From Rhizobium sp. NXC24 (GTDB lineage Bacteria; Pseudomonadota; Alphaproteobacteria; Rhizobiales; Rhizobiaceae), in NCBI RefSeq assembly GCF_002944315.1, contig NZ_CP024311.1, forward strand, positions 782,501-846,500: DNA of 64,000 nucleotides. Direction: 5' to 3'. This document shows, piece by piece, positions 46,481 to 56,674 of this stretch (position 1 is its first letter; each line of letters opens with the position of its first letter). Below the pieces are notes generated by a model. The model had not been told where the DNA came from and did no database searches. It saw nothing but the letters and a program-made list of their open reading frames with translations. A program made the translations under genes and the position numbers.

Positions 46481-47830
46481 ATGTCTTCAGAAATCGATTC
46501 CGCCACTCTGCTTTCCCGCGCCAGCCAGTTGATCGACCTCGCCCGGAAAGCCGGTGCGGATGCGGCCGATGCCGTCGTCGTGCGCTCGCGGGCGCAATCC
46601 GTCAGCGTCCGCCTCGGCAAGGTCGAAGGCACCGAATCCTCCGAAAGCGACGATTTTTCACTGAGGGTGTTTGTCGGCAACCGTGTCGCCAACGTCTCGG
46701 CCAATCCCGGCTTCGACCTCCAGGCGCTGGCTGAACGCGCCGTCGCCATGGCAAAGGTCTCGCCGGAAGATCCGTTCGCCTGCCTTGCCGATGAAGCCGA
46801 TCTTGCCAAGACCTATCCCGATCTCGAACTTTTCGATCCGACCGAGGTCTCGTCGGTTCAACTGCGCGAGGCAGCCCTTGCGATGGAAGAGGCAGCGCTC
46901 GCCGTTCCCGGCGTGAGCAATTCCTCGGGCGCAGGCGCATCCGCCGGCATGGGCGGCATGGTGCTTGCCACGTCCCATGGTTTCGCCGGCCATTATATGG
47001 GTTCGCGCTTCAGCCGCTCCGTCAGTGTCATCGCCGGTGAAGGCACCGGCATGGAGCGTGATTACGATTTCGACAGCCGCCTTTATTTCGCCGAGTTGGA
47101 CGCAGCCGAGGATATCGGTCGCCGCGCCGGCGAGCGGGTGGTCAAGCGCATCAATCCGCGCCAGGTGCCGACCGGCAAGGATGTGACGGTCGTTTTCGAT
47201 CCGCGCGTGGCGCGCGGCTTCGTCGGTCATATCGCCGGCGCGATCAACGGCGCATCCGTCGCACGCAAGACCAGTTTCCTGCGCGACAAGATGGGCGAGC
47301 AGGTGCTGAAGGCCGGCCTGTCGATTACGGACGATCCCTTGATCGTGCGCGGCCCGGCCTCGCGTCCCTTCGATGGCGAAGGCGTTTCGGGCAAGCGCCT
47401 GGTGATGATCGAAGATGGCGTGCTGAAGCATTGGTTCCTGTCCACGTCGGCTGCACGCGAGATCGGCGGTCTCAGAACGAATGGGCGCGGTGCCCGTGGC
47501 GGCACGGCCGTTTCTCCGTCCTCCACCAATCTGGCGCTGGAGCCTGGTGATATTTCGCCGGAAGAGCTGATCCGCAATGTCGGCAATGGTTTCTACGTCA
47601 CCGAACTGATCGGCCACGGCGTCAATATGATCACTGGCGAATACAGCCGGGGCGCTACCGGTTTCTGGATCGAGAATGGCGAATTGACGTTTCCGGTGTC
47701 GGAGGTGACGATCGCCTCCAACCTCAAGGACATGTTCATGCGCCTGACGCCGGCAAACGATATTGACCGCGATTTCGGCGTCGCGGCTCCGACGCTCGCC
47801 ATCGAGGGCATGACGCTGGCTGGGCGCTGA
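46481..47830 (+). CDS. pmbA: Metalloprotease-related protein PmbA (TldE)
   Basis: A 449-residue member of the TldD/PmbA family, the non-metal subunit of the TldD-TldE protease that processes small peptides and antitoxins. DAADAVVVRSRAQSVSVRLGKVE near the start and GNGFYVTELIGHGVNMITGEYSRG near the end follow the family. The zinc HExxxH motif of TldD is absent, as expected for PmbA. No tldD is in the window. It begins a rightward run with cysQ, DUF4170, waaA and lpxK. Confidence 0.93.
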   Translation: MSSEIDSATLLSRASQLIDLARKAGADAADAVVVRSRAQSVSVRLGKVEGTESSESDDFSLRVFVGNRVANVSANPGFDLQALAERAVAMAKVSPEDPFACLADEADLAKTYPDLELFDPTEVSSVQLREAALAMEEAALAVPGVSNSSGAGASAGMGGMVLATSHGFAGHYMGSRFSRSVSVIAGEGTGMERDYDFDSRLYFAELDAAEDIGRRAGERVVKRINPRQVPTGKDVTVVFDPRVARGFVGHIAGAINGASVARKTSFLRDKMGEQVLKAGLSITDDPLIVRGPASRPFDGEGVSGKRLVMIEDGVLKHWFLSTSAAREIGGLRTNGRGARGGTAVSPSSTNLALEPGDISPEELIRNVGNGFYVTELIGHGVNMITGEYSRGATGFWIENGELTFPVSEVTIASNLKDMFMRLTPANDIDRDFGVAAPTLAIEGMTLAGR

Positions 47831-47850
47831 GGCGGAGATTGGAATTCGGA

Positions 47851-48660
47851 ATGAGCGATAGAGACGCAGTCGGCCAATTGAGCGATCTCGATCTGATCGT
47901 TGAAGCGGCACGCCAGGCAGGCAATATCGCTCTCAGCTTCTTCCGCCAATCGCCTGAGGTCTGGTGGAAGAACGAGGGGCGCTCCCCCGTCAGCGCCGCC
48001 GATTTCGCGGCCAACGAGAAGCTTGCCTCCATCCTGCGTCCCGCGCGACCGGACTATGGCTGGCTTTCGGAAGAGACCGACGACGATGCCGAGCGGCTGT
48101 CGCATTCGACCGTCTTCGTTGTCGATCCGATCGACGGCACACGCGGGTTTCTGTCGGGGCTTGAGCTTTGGTGCATCAGTGTTGCCGTGGTGACCGCCGG
48201 GCGCCCGACCGCGGGCGTCCTCTACGCGCCGGCATTGGAGGAGCTGTTCGTTGCAACGGCCGATGGCCCGGCGCTGAAGAACGGCGAACCGATCGCGGTT
48301 TCCGTCAGGCCGGAACACGATATCCACAGGCTCGCCGCCGGTGAGGATATGTTGAGCGGCTTCGATCCGGATTTCCGCAAGACGATCGAACGGGCAAAGC
48401 ATGTGCCGTCGCTCGCCTATCGCCTCGCCATGGTGGCCGACGGCCGGCTGGAAGGGACGATCGTCAAACGCAACTCCCATGATTGGGATCTCGCAGCCGC
48501 CGACCTCATTTTGGAGCGGGCAGGCGGGGCGCTGGTCGATCTCTTCGGCCATCCGCTCAACTACAATCGCGCGGAGGTCTCGCATGACGAACTCTGCGGC
48601 GCTCCGGCGGCACGGCTGCCGCAATTCCTACGCCAGCTCTCCCACAGACGAAACGGTTGA
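47851..48660 (+). CDS. cysQ: 3'(2'),5'-bisphosphate nucleotidase / inositol-phosphatase family
   Basis: A Li+-sensitive phosphatase of the IMPase fold, 269 residues. The metal-binding motif DPIDGTRGFLSG near residue 93 and the C-terminal HDWDLAAADLILERAGG (WDxAA) are both clear. SPVSAADFAANEKL is typical of CysQ, which clears PAP made during sulfate assimilation. The specificity is an inference; histidinol or inositol phosphates are alternatives. The ATG at 47851 is chosen; the frame is open back to a TTG at 47839. It lies 20 bp after pmbA. Confidence 0.88.
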   Translation: MSDRDAVGQLSDLDLIVEAARQAGNIALSFFRQSPEVWWKNEGRSPVSAADFAANEKLASILRPARPDYGWLSEETDDDAERLSHSTVFVVDPIDGTRGFLSGLELWCISVAVVTAGRPTAGVLYAPALEELFVATADGPALKNGEPIAVSVRPEHDIHRLAAGEDMLSGFDPDFRKTIERAKHVPSLAYRLAMVADGRLEGTIVKRNSHDWDLAAADLILERAGGALVDLFGHPLNYNRAEVSHDELCGAPAARLPQFLRQLSHRRNG

Positions 48661-48721
48661 CCTTTTGGTCAAAATCCCGCACAGGAAGAGTGGAGGGGGA
48701 CGACAGCAGAAAGAGACGAAA

Positions 48722-48967
48722 ATGACTGATACCAGCGACAAAAAGCAGCTCTTGCACCTCGTCTTCGGCGGGGAATTGGAAAACCTCGAGGAAGTACAAT
48801 TCCGCAATCTGAACGAACTCGACATTGTCGGCATGTATCCCGATTATGCGAGTGCGCTGACCGCTTGGAAGTCGAAGGCGCAGCAGACCGTCGACAACGC
48901 TCACATGCGTTATTTCATCGTCCATCTGCATCGTTTGCTCGATCCGCAGGACAAGGCTTCCTCCTGA
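48722..48967 (+). CDS. DUF4170 small protein
   Basis: An 81-residue soluble protein of the DUF4170 family, of unknown function, found almost only in alphaproteobacteria just before waaA. LHLVFGGELENLEEVQFRNL and MRYFIVHLHRLLDP are its typical ends. Its fixed place beside lipopolysaccharide genes suggests a link to Kdo or lipid A work, not demonstrated here. A purine-rich AGTGGAGGGGG stretch lies upstream. Confidence 0.88.
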   Translation: MTDTSDKKQLLHLVFGGELENLEEVQFRNLNELDIVGMYPDYASALTAWKSKAQQTVDNAHMRYFIVHLHRLLDPQDKASS

Positions 48968-49138
48968 GGTCGCATTTAATATTTGATATTCCCGTCCGGA
49001 CGGGCATCGTCGTTTTTTAATCCGGCTATGGCGTAGTATTTTTGACGCAATCAGAACGAAGAATCGGCCGAACATTCGGCCGTGAAATAATTGGGATTTG
49101 GCATCGATGACGATCACCTTGGATCGGAGGCAATCGAG

Positions 49139-50458
49139 ATGAGTAGCGCTAGGGCGCGCCTCGCTTTGGGTGCCTACCGCTTTGGCGGGATTGCGGTCTA
49201 TCCCCTTGTCGGGACTTACCTTACCGTCCGCGCCGCCAAGGGCAAGGAAGACCGCTCCCGTCGGCTGGAGCGTTTCGGCTATGCCAGCGCCAATCGTCCA
49301 CAAGGGCCGCTCGTCTGGTTTCATGCCGCAAGCGTCGGCGAGACCTCGGCGGTCGTTCCGCTGATCCGCGAAATTCGCCGTCGCGACATCCACGTTATTC
49401 TGACCACGGGAACCATCACCTCGGCCAAGGTGACCCAGGAGCGCCTTGGCGACGAGGTCATCCACCAATATGTGCCGCTCGACCTGAAGCCGTCCGTCAG
49501 CCGCTTCCTCGATTATTGGCAGCCTGATTGCACCATCATCGCCGAATCCGAGATCTGGCCGATGACCATCATGGAGCTCGGCCGCCGGCGCATCCCGCAG
49601 ATCCTCGTGAATGCCCGCTTGTCGGATCGCTCTTTTGCCCGCTGGAGCCAGCATCCGTCGCTCTCGGAAGCGCTGTTCGAAAACCTGGCGCTGGTCGTCG
49701 CGCAATCCGATCTTGATGCCGAGCGTTATCGCGATCTCGGTGCGCGGCAGGTGCTCAAGTCCGGCAATCTCAAGGTGGATACCGACGCCCCGCCCTACGA
49801 CGCGCCGACCCTTGCCCGCTACATGAAGCAGATCGGCGGGCGCAAGACCTGGGCTGCCGTCTCCACCTTCGAGGGCGAAGAGAATGCTGCCGCCATCGTC
49901 CATAAGACGCTGAAGGAGCATAACGGCCAATTGACCATCATAGTGCCGCGCCATCCCGAACGTTGCGACGCGATCGAAGCAATGCTCGTCGAGCAGGGAC
50001 TGAAAGTGGCGCGCCGCACCCGCAACGATGTGCTGTCGCCCGATGTCGATGTCTTCCTCGGCGACACGATCGGCGAAATGGGCCTCTATCTGCGCATGAC
50101 CGAAGTCGCCTTCATGGGCAAGTCGCTGTACAATGAGGGCGGACAAAACCCTCTGGAACCGGCCATGCTGGGTTGCGCTATCCTGACCGGCGGTCATGTC
50201 CAGAATTTCCGCGACTCCTATCAATTGCTCGCCCGCCGCGGCAGCGCCCGCATGGTGCGCGACACCGAAATGCTGGCGAGGGGCGTGCATTACCTGCTGA
50301 CCAACGATCCGGCGCGGCGCGGCATGATCGACGCCGGTTACGCCGCCGTGCACGAGATGCGCGGGGCGCTGGCGGCGACCATCAAGGGATTGGAACCCTA
50401 CATCAACCCACTGACGGTAAAGGCACGGTTGCTGCCGAAGACGATGGCGCAGGGATAA
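49139..50458 (+). CDS. waaA: Kdo transferase
   Basis: Transfers 3-deoxy-D-manno-octulosonic acid residues from CMP-Kdo to lipid IVA at the inner face of the inner membrane. The 439 residues match GT30: a hydrophobic N-terminal anchor (LALGAYRFGGIAVYPLVG), VWFHAASVGETSA, WPMTIMELGRRRIPQILVNARLS, and the late GEMGLYLRMTEVAFMGKS and EGGQNPLEPA. The ATG at 49139 has GGAGG nine bases before it. Often bifunctional, adding two Kdo residues. Confidence 0.95.
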   Translation: MSSARARLALGAYRFGGIAVYPLVGTYLTVRAAKGKEDRSRRLERFGYASANRPQGPLVWFHAASVGETSAVVPLIREIRRRDIHVILTTGTITSAKVTQERLGDEVIHQYVPLDLKPSVSRFLDYWQPDCTIIAESEIWPMTIMELGRRRIPQILVNARLSDRSFARWSQHPSLSEALFENLALVVAQSDLDAERYRDLGARQVLKSGNLKVDTDAPPYDAPTLARYMKQIGGRKTWAAVSTFEGEENAAAIVHKTLKEHNGQLTIIVPRHPERCDAIEAMLVEQGLKVARRTRNDVLSPDVDVFLGDTIGEMGLYLRMTEVAFMGKSLYNEGGQNPLEPAMLGCAILTGGHVQNFRDSYQLLARRGSARMVRDTEMLARGVHYLLTNDPARRGMIDAGYAAVHEMRGALAATIKGLEPYINPLTVKARLLPKTMAQG

Positions 50459-50467
50459 GGGCACTAC

Positions 50468-51196
50468 ATGACGTCACTCAAACTAGACGCGATCGAGGGC
50501 ATTCTCTTTGACAAGGACGGCACGCTGCTCGACTATGACGCGAGCTGGTTGCCGGTTAATCGCGAACTTGCCAGCATTGCGGCCCAGGGTGACCTCCTAC
50601 TTGCCGATCATTTGCTTTTGGCCTGCGGCATGGACCCGGTCACCGGCCATATCGTGCCTGACAGCCTGCTTGCCGCCGGCAATACTCGCCAGATTTCGGA
50701 AGGCCTTGTCGCCGCCGGCTCTGCGATGGACGTGGTGGAGCTGACGGAAAAACTCGATGCGCTGTTTTCGCACGCCGCCGACTTCTCCGCGCCGGTCACC
50801 GATCTCGCCGGTTTCTTCCATCGCCTGCACGGGCGCGGCTACAGGCTCGGTGTTGCCTCCAGCGACAATGAGCGCTCTATTCGCCAGACGGCACGCCGCT
50901 TCGGCTTTCTCGATTATCTCGATTATATTGCTGGTTACGACAGCGGTTTCGGAACCAAGCCAGAGCCCGGCATGGTGCTCGGTTTCTGCGAGGCGACGGG
51001 GCTTTCCCCCGCGCAAATCGCCGTCGTCGGCGACAATAATCACGATCTGCACATGGGGCACAATGCCGGTGCGGGTTTGAGGATCGGGGTGTTGACCGGC
51101 ACCGGTTCGCGTGAATCGCTTGCTGCCGCCTCCGATTATTGCCTCAATGACATTACCGAGCTGGAAAGCCTGTTGCCCGTTGCCCAGCCGGTCTAA
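50468..51196 (+). CDS. HAD hydrolase between waaA and lpxK
   Basis: A 242-residue HAD phosphatase of the phosphoglycolate-phosphatase-like subgroup. Motif I is FDKDGTLLDYD, motif II ASSDN, and VVGDNNHDLHMG is the acidic motif IV. A helical cap lies between motifs I and II. It starts 9 bp after waaA and is followed by lpxK, so it sits inside the lipid A/Kdo operon. A role in trimming a sugar phosphate there is possible but untested; general phosphoglycolate clearance is the alternative. Confidence 0.87.
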   Translation: MTSLKLDAIEGILFDKDGTLLDYDASWLPVNRELASIAAQGDLLLADHLLLACGMDPVTGHIVPDSLLAAGNTRQISEGLVAAGSAMDVVELTEKLDALFSHAADFSAPVTDLAGFFHRLHGRGYRLGVASSDNERSIRQTARRFGFLDYLDYIAGYDSGFGTKPEPGMVLGFCEATGLSPAQIAVVGDNNHDLHMGHNAGAGLRIGVLTGTGSRESLAAASDYCLNDITELESLLPVAQPV

Positions 51197-51290
51197 CCAA
51201 GGCGAAGGCTTGCTTTTTCATCCGATCTGCCTTTTCTTGCCGCCTTGCTGATATCGCATGGGCATAAGAGGCGCGAGGCGGGATTAGATT

Positions 51291-52334
51291 ATGGTATCGG
51301 AAGCACCGCCGTTCTGGTGGCGGAAGCCGGATTGGCGCGCTTGGGGGCTTTCGCCCTTTTCCTTTGTATACGGCCGCATCGCCGGCTATCGCATGGCGCA
51401 TGGTCGCCGCGCTTCCGTACCCGTACCCGTCATCTGCGTTGGCAATTTCACGGTGGGCGGCGCCGGCAAGACGCCGACAGCGCTGGCGATAGCCCGTGCC
51501 GCCAAGGCAAAGGGATTGAAGCCGGGCTTCCTCAGCCGTGGTTATGGCGGCTCGCTGGATGTCACGACGGTGGTCGATCCAGACCACCATCACGCCACCG
51601 CGGTCGGCGACGAGCCGCTGCTGCTTGCCCGTGAGGCATTGACGGTGATCTCCCGCCGCCGTTCGGACGGGGCGGAGCGGCTGGTGCGCGAAGGCGCCGA
51701 TCTCATCATCATGGACGACGGTTTCCAGAGCGCGCAACTTGCCATCGACTATGCTCTGGTCGTCATCGACGCCACAAGAGGCATCGGCAATGGCCATCTC
51801 GTTCCCGGTGGGCCGGTGCGTGCGCCGTTGAGGACACAGTTGCGCTATGCCTCGGCGCTGCTGAAAGTCGGCCAAGGCAATGCCGCCGACCGGCTCGTGC
51901 GCATGGCGGCGAGGGCTGGAAAGCCGTTTTTCGCGGCATCGGTCAAGGTGCGCGGCCAGGAGGATCTGAGCGGGCGCAATGTCCTCGCCTTTGCCGGCAT
52001 TGCCGACCCCACCAAGTTTTTCCGCACGGTCGAGTCGCTGGGGGGCAGCATCGCCGTTAGTCGCACCTTCGGCGATCATGAACATCTGGGCGAAGACGAG
52101 ATAGCCGATATTCTCGATATCGCCGCCCGGGAAGGCCTGGAGATCGTCACCACCTCCAAGGATTATGTCCGCCTGATCGGCCATCACGGCCGGGCCGACG
52201 AGCTGTTACAGGCGAGCCGTGTCATCGAGATCGACATGGTCTTCGACGATCGCCGCGCGCCGGCTTTGATCATCGACCGCGCGATCGCAGCCGCCCGCGA
52301 ACGGCGGTTACGGGAAGGACGGAAACTGAAATAG
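51291..52334 (+). CDS. lpxK: Tetraacyldisaccharide 4'-kinase
   Basis: Adds the 4' phosphate to the lipid A disaccharide at the inner membrane. The 347-residue protein has the Walker A loop [11 protein letters not shown] at residues 51-61, [11 protein letters not shown] after it, and [11 protein letters not shown] as the DDGF motif. Length is normal. In many rhizobia later phosphatases remove lipid A phosphates, but LpxK is still essential. It follows the HAD gene by about 95 bp. Confidence 0.95.
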   Translation: MVSEAPPFWWRKPDWRAWGLSPFSFVYGRIAGYRMAHGRRASVPVPVICVGNFTVGGAGKTPTALAIARAAKAKGLKPGFLSRGYGGSLDVTTVVDPDHHHATAVGDEPLLLAREALTVISRRRSDGAERLVREGADLIIMDDGFQSAQLAIDYALVVIDATRGIGNGHLVPGGPVRAPLRTQLRYASALLKVGQGNAADRLVRMAARAGKPFFAASVKVRGQEDLSGRNVLAFAGIADPTKFFRTVESLGGSIAVSRTFGDHEHLGEDEIADILDIAAREGLEIVTTSKDYVRLIGHHGRADELLQASRVIEIDMVFDDRRAPALIIDRAIAAARERRLREGRKLK

Positions 52335-52346
52335 CGATCGTAGCGA

Positions 52347-52577
52347 TCAGCGCTTCTGGTTCGGAAGCGCGCCAGCGCGCTTTTCGGCTTCCAGCGAAGA
52401 TATCACGTCGGCATAGGGTTCCTGCCGGGCGACGCTCCAGTAGCGCAGCTCATCGAGCGCGATGTGCTTGCCGGTCATGGCGCAGACGACATAGGAGCCG
52501 GGCATGAGGATTTGGAAGTCGCCGTCGAGATAGCGAATCTTCGCCTCGCGGTTTCCATGTCCCTCAAAAAGATTCAT
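52347..52577 (-). CDS. DUF2093 small protein
   Basis: A 76-residue soluble protein, DUF2093, alphaproteobacterial and of unknown function. It reads MNLFEGHGNREAKIRYLDGD, then VVCAMTGKHIALDELRYWSV. The ATG at 52577 fits the family; the frame is open further upstream but reads as non-coding. It is convergent with lpxK (12 bp apart) and lies after mutL on the same strand. Confidence 0.85.
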   Translation of the reverse strand: MNLFEGHGNREAKIRYLDGDFQILMPGSYVVCAMTGKHIALDELRYWSVARQEPYADVISSLEAEKRAGALPNQKR

Positions 52578-52660
52578 CTGATGCCGTCCCCGATCTCTGT
52601 CATCTGTTTGCCATACCCCGGCAGGCTGGACTTTTCCAGCTCTTTCGATCGTATCTGCTC

Positions 52661-54490
52661 TCAGCTTCGTCCGAACAACCGTTCGATGTCCGAGAGCTTC
52701 AACTCTATATAGGTCGGCCGGCCGTGATTGCACTGCCCCGAGCCGGGCGTTGCCTCCATTTGACGGAGCAGCGCGTTCATTTCCTCCGGCCTCAGCCTTC
52801 GGCCGGAGCGCACCGAACCGTGGCAGGCCATGGTGGCGGCGACATATTCCAGCTTGGCGGCAAGGCCCGAGGCGGTCTCCCACTCGGCAATCTCATCAGC
52901 CAACTGTCGGATCAGCCCTTGAGCATCCACCTCGCCGAGCATCGCCGGCGTCTCACGCACCGCAATGGCTCCGGGACCAAACCGCTCTATGGCAAGGCCA
53001 AGTTCGCCAAGCTCGTCGGCAAACACCATCAGCCGGTCGCAATCCTCTTCCGGCAGATCGACGATCTCCGGGATCAGCAAGACCTGCGAAGACAGCCGCT
53101 TGGAATGCAGCGCTTTGCGCATTTCCTCGAACACCAGCCGCTCATGCGCTGCATGCTGGTCGACAATGACGAGGCCGTCGTCGGTCTGGGCGACGATGTA
53201 GTTCTCATGCAATTGCGCCCGGGCCGCACCGAGGGGGAACCGAGCCGGCTCCTCCGCCCGTGCAGGCTCGATGGGTGCGGCGGTTTCGGCGCGTGCGGTC
53301 GGCATGGCGAGGCCATCGAAGGCGGTCTGAGGTCGCTCGCCGAATCCATGTCCGTTCGTTGCCGCGGGCTGATAGGGCCGCGAAGGCGAAGCCTCTGGCG
53401 TCCATGGTGCTGATGGTGTCGACGGCCGCCATGCGGGCTGGAAGCCTGAACGACCGGGGCTGAAGGCTCGAAGCATGCCGTCGGCGCCCGTCGTTGCGGC
53501 CCGATCGCCTTCACGCGCCAAAGCCTCGCGGATGGCGCCGACGATCAGGCCGCGCACCAGGCCCGGATCGCGGAAGCGGACATCGGATTTCGCCGGATGC
53601 ACGTTGACGTCGACCAGAGCCGGGTCGAGCCTGATGGAAAGAACGGCGACGGGATAGCGCCCGGAAGGTATTGTCTCGGCATAGGCGCCGCGGATCGCTG
53701 ACAGGATCAGCTTGTCCTGCACCGGCCTGCCGTTGACGAAGGCATATTGATGCGCCGAGTTGCCGCGATTGAAGGTTGGCACGCCGATAAAGCCGGTCAA
53801 GCTCACATCTTCGCGCAGGGCGTCGAGCTCGATGGCGTTGTCCTTGAACTCGTGACCGAGCACCTGCGCCATGCGGGCGAGGTGATCGTCGCCGGTGGCC
53901 GGAAATTCCAGTGTCGAACGGTCGCTGCCGGAGAGCACGAAACGCACCTGCGGAAAGGCGATCGCCATACGTTTGACGACTTCGCTGATCGCGGCAGCCT
54001 CGGCCTTCTCCGTCTTCAGGAATTTCAACCGCGCCGGCGTTGCGAAAAACAGGTCGCGCACCTCGACGATCGTGCCGGGATTGGCCGCTACCGGACGCAG
54101 GTGCAGGACCCTGCCGCCGGCGACCGCAATCTCGGCGCCGCCATCGCTGCCGGGCTTCCGGCTGGCGATCGATAACTTCGCCACCGAGCCGATAGAGGGC
54201 AGGGCCTCGCCGCGGAAACCGAGCGTGCGGATATCCTCCAGCGTGTCCGATATCTTCGAGGTGCAGTGCCGCCTGACTGCCAGCTCCAGATCCGCCTGCT
54301 CCATGCCGGCGCCGTTGTCGCTGACCCGCAACAGCGCTTTGCCGCCGCCGGCGGTCGCAATCTCAATTCGTGTCGCGCCGGCGTCCAAAGCATTCTCGAT
54401 CAGTTCCTTGGCAGCACTCGCCGGTCGCTCGATGACTTCGCCGGCGGCGATCTGGTTGATCAGGGTTTCGGAGAGTTGCTTGATGGCCAT
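52661..54490 (-). CDS. mutL: DNA mismatch repair protein MutL
   Basis: Couples mismatch recognition by MutS to strand cutting. The 609 residues have the GHKL ATPase domain ([28 protein letters not shown]), a transducer domain, a long Pro/Ala/Arg-rich linker near residues 350-420, and a C-terminal dimer domain. DQHA at 444-447 with Glu450 and Glu455 fits the endonuclease motif DQHA-x2-E-x4-E, so it should nick DNA itself, as expected in bacteria without MutH. The ATG at 54490 gives the family N-terminus. Confidence 0.96.
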   Translation of the reverse strand: MAIKQLSETLINQIAAGEVIERPASAAKELIENALDAGATRIEIATAGGGKALLRVSDNGAGMEQADLELAVRRHCTSKISDTLEDIRTLGFRGEALPSIGSVAKLSIASRKPGSDGGAEIAVAGGRVLHLRPVAANPGTIVEVRDLFFATPARLKFLKTEKAEAAAISEVVKRMAIAFPQVRFVLSGSDRSTLEFPATGDDHLARMAQVLGHEFKDNAIELDALREDVSLTGFIGVPTFNRGNSAHQYAFVNGRPVQDKLILSAIRGAYAETIPSGRYPVAVLSIRLDPALVDVNVHPAKSDVRFRDPGLVRGLIVGAIREALAREGDRAATTGADGMLRAFSPGRSGFQPAWRPSTPSAPWTPEASPSRPYQPAATNGHGFGERPQTAFDGLAMPTARAETAAPIEPARAEEPARFPLGAARAQLHENYIVAQTDDGLVIVDQHAAHERLVFEEMRKALHSKRLSSQVLLIPEIVDLPEEDCDRLMVFADELGELGLAIERFGPGAIAVRETPAMLGEVDAQGLIRQLADEIAEWETASGLAAKLEYVAATMACHGSVRSGRRLRPEEMNALLRQMEATPGSGQCNHGRPTYIELKLSDIERLFGRS

Positions 54491-54828
54491 ATCTGCATTT
54501 TCGTGGATTCGTGACCGGGTGGAAAGAGAAAACGCAGCCTGCCTTTCGTCATCCACCCGATTCAGCAGGACTTTGTTTAGAAATTTAATCAAAGCTTAAG
54601 GGAATGATGACAGGTTGCATTCACAAAACTTGAAATGATTGCAGGTGGCGCGCTCGGCGTACGTCTCGGCTTTTGGCGGCAGGCAGGCGGCCGTCATGTA
54701 CAGGAGCCGGCTTCCGCCTGTTTCAAGTGTTCAGGCCAGCATGATATTTCCATAAATTTACCGCGAGAGCTGTCGCCGCTCTCAAGCCCCGTGTGCCGCA
54801 GCACCGGATAGATGTAGGAATCGGACGA
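54491..54828. other. Divergent region between mutL and the PAS-REC gene
   Basis: About 340 bp with both promoters. I see no gene, terminator or clear operator. Confidence 0.4.
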
Positions 54829-56562
54829 ATGACTGCCGAGATTGACAAGGCAGCTTTTGCAGCAATGACCGAAGATGTGCCGTCTGATGGCAATCTGCAG
54901 GCGGCGCTGTTCGATGCCGTCTGCGATGGGCTCTCCAGTGCCTTCCTTATCTATGACAAGAACGATCTGCTGCTGTTCGCCAGCCGCCAGGTCCTGAATT
55001 TCTATCCGATTCCGCCGCAATTTCTGCAGCCGTCGACACGGCTCCGCGATTTTCTCGGCGCTGTGTTCGACAGCGGCGTCCGGCATCACGATGTTCGTAC
55101 GAAATCGGCATCAACACGCGACGATTGGATCTCGCAGCGGATTGCCTCGCATTGGCGCGAGCGTTTTGAGACGACGGAACATTTCGGCGCGGATCGTTGG
55201 GTCCGCTTCGTCAAGCGCCGGCTGCCGTCGGGTCTCGGCGTCTGCATCCTCTCGGATATTTCGGAGGTGAAGAAGCGGGAGGAGCAATGGCGCCTCGACA
55301 TGGAGCGCGTGCAACTCACCGAGGATATTCTCGATAACCTGCCGTTTCCACTCTTCGTCAAAGACCGCAACATGGCATACGTCGCGGTCAACAAGGCGTT
55401 CTGCGATAAATACCAGACTTCGGCGGATGAAGTGCTGGGCCGCAAGGGTATCGATCTCTTCCCCACGGATATTGCCAACCGCTTCGAGGAGAACGACCGG
55501 CATGTCATTGACACCGGCGAAATATCGATCTCGCGCCAGCGGCAGGTCGCTCGCGATGGCATAGAGCGCGATGTGGTCACCAGGAAACAGCGTATCGGTA
55601 AGCCCGGCCGCTATTTCCTGGTCGCCACCATCCAGGACCTGCCGAAAGACGGCGCGGATTTCGACGAATTCGCTCTTGTCTCGGAGATCAAGGAAAACAG
55701 CAATCGGTCCTATCGGCGCGCCTACGTCCCGATGGCAGCACTTCAGACCGCCTCGCGTCGTGCACCGACAATGGAGACCTTCGTTCCCGAGAATTTCTCC
55801 GGCAGGAAAATTCTCGTGGTCACCAGCGATGTTGCCGCGGAATCGGCGGCGTTGAAGATGCTCGCCAAATACGGCTTCGAGGCATGTTCGGTCCACAATG
55901 AAAGCGAGGAGGCGGCATTTCTGGATGTCGCAAGCTCACTCGGCATAAAGATCGATCTTGTCATCATCGACAACCAGCTTGGAAACCGTGGCCTGGAATT
56001 GGCCGAGCGGCAGAATGTGCCGGCTCTGTCGCTGGACGGCTCGCAGCTTGCCACCGAACTCACCTTCCTGATCGCACGGCACTTCAACCGCAATATCCTC
56101 GGCAAGCCGGGCGAACCCCTCGAAGGCAGCGCGGAGGATTGGCAGATCGCGACCGGCGGTGAGGATCGCGGCTTCCAGATCCTAGTTGCCGAAGACAATG
56201 ATATCAATCAGATCGTCTTCTCGCAGATCCTGGAAGGGCTCGGTTATCGCTATATGATCGCCACCAGCGGCGACGAGGCGGTGCGGCTGTGGAGCGAATA
56301 CCGCCCGCAACTGATCCTGATGGATATTTCCCTGCCGGGCCTCAACGGCTTCGAAGCAGCAAGACTGATCCGCCGCACGGAGAAAGGGGGCGGATCGCAC
56401 ACCCCGATCATCGGCGTGCTCACCCAGGCTTTCGAGCGTGACCGCAACCAATGCTTCGATGCCGGTATGGACGATATCATCATGAAGCCTGTCAGCCCGG
56501 ATATTCTTGAGACTGTGTTTCAGAAATACATGCGCGGCAGCCGCAAAGCTCAAATCAAATAA
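54829..56562 (+). CDS. PAS-PAS response-regulator protein lacking a kinase domain
   Basis: A 577-residue cytoplasmic signalling protein. Two PAS domains lie at about residues 15-130 (DGLSSAFLIYDKNDLLLFAS) and 165-285 (ILDNLPFPLFVKDRNMAYVA). A degenerate receiver-like domain follows at about 320-420: it has DLVIIDN but lacks the first acidic pair and the final Lys. A complete receiver closes the protein at about 450-570, with Glu455/Asp456, the phosphoryl site Asp499 and Lys553. There is no His-kinase or catalytic ATP domain, so it must be phosphorylated by another kinase or act as a phosphate sink. The ATG at 54829 has AGGAA before it. A GGDEF-EAL gene follows by about 110 bp. Confidence 0.88.
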   Translation: MTAEIDKAAFAAMTEDVPSDGNLQAALFDAVCDGLSSAFLIYDKNDLLLFASRQVLNFYPIPPQFLQPSTRLRDFLGAVFDSGVRHHDVRTKSASTRDDWISQRIASHWRERFETTEHFGADRWVRFVKRRLPSGLGVCILSDISEVKKREEQWRLDMERVQLTEDILDNLPFPLFVKDRNMAYVAVNKAFCDKYQTSADEVLGRKGIDLFPTDIANRFEENDRHVIDTGEISISRQRQVARDGIERDVVTRKQRIGKPGRYFLVATIQDLPKDGADFDEFALVSEIKENSNRSYRRAYVPMAALQTASRRAPTMETFVPENFSGRKILVVTSDVAAESAALKMLAKYGFEACSVHNESEEAAFLDVASSLGIKIDLVIIDNQLGNRGLELAERQNVPALSLDGSQLATELTFLIARHFNRNILGKPGEPLEGSAEDWQIATGGEDRGFQILVAEDNDINQIVFSQILEGLGYRYMIATSGDEAVRLWSEYRPQLILMDISLPGLNGFEAARLIRRTEKGGGSHTPIIGVLTQAFERDRNQCFDAGMDDIIMKPVSPDILETVFQKYMRGSRKAQIK

Positions 56563-56674
56563 ATTTCATACTTGTATAACTTCTAATGAATAGATTTTCC
56601 TCCCATCGAATGACTGTCGTCCCGCCATCCTTTGTTAAGACTTCGCCGTCATTCTCTTTCACGGGTGGAGGAAG

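Noticed and set aside
48557..50464. 635-codon minus-strand frame opposite DUF4170 and waaA
   Set aside because: Shadow of waaA; no motif or ribosome-binding site.
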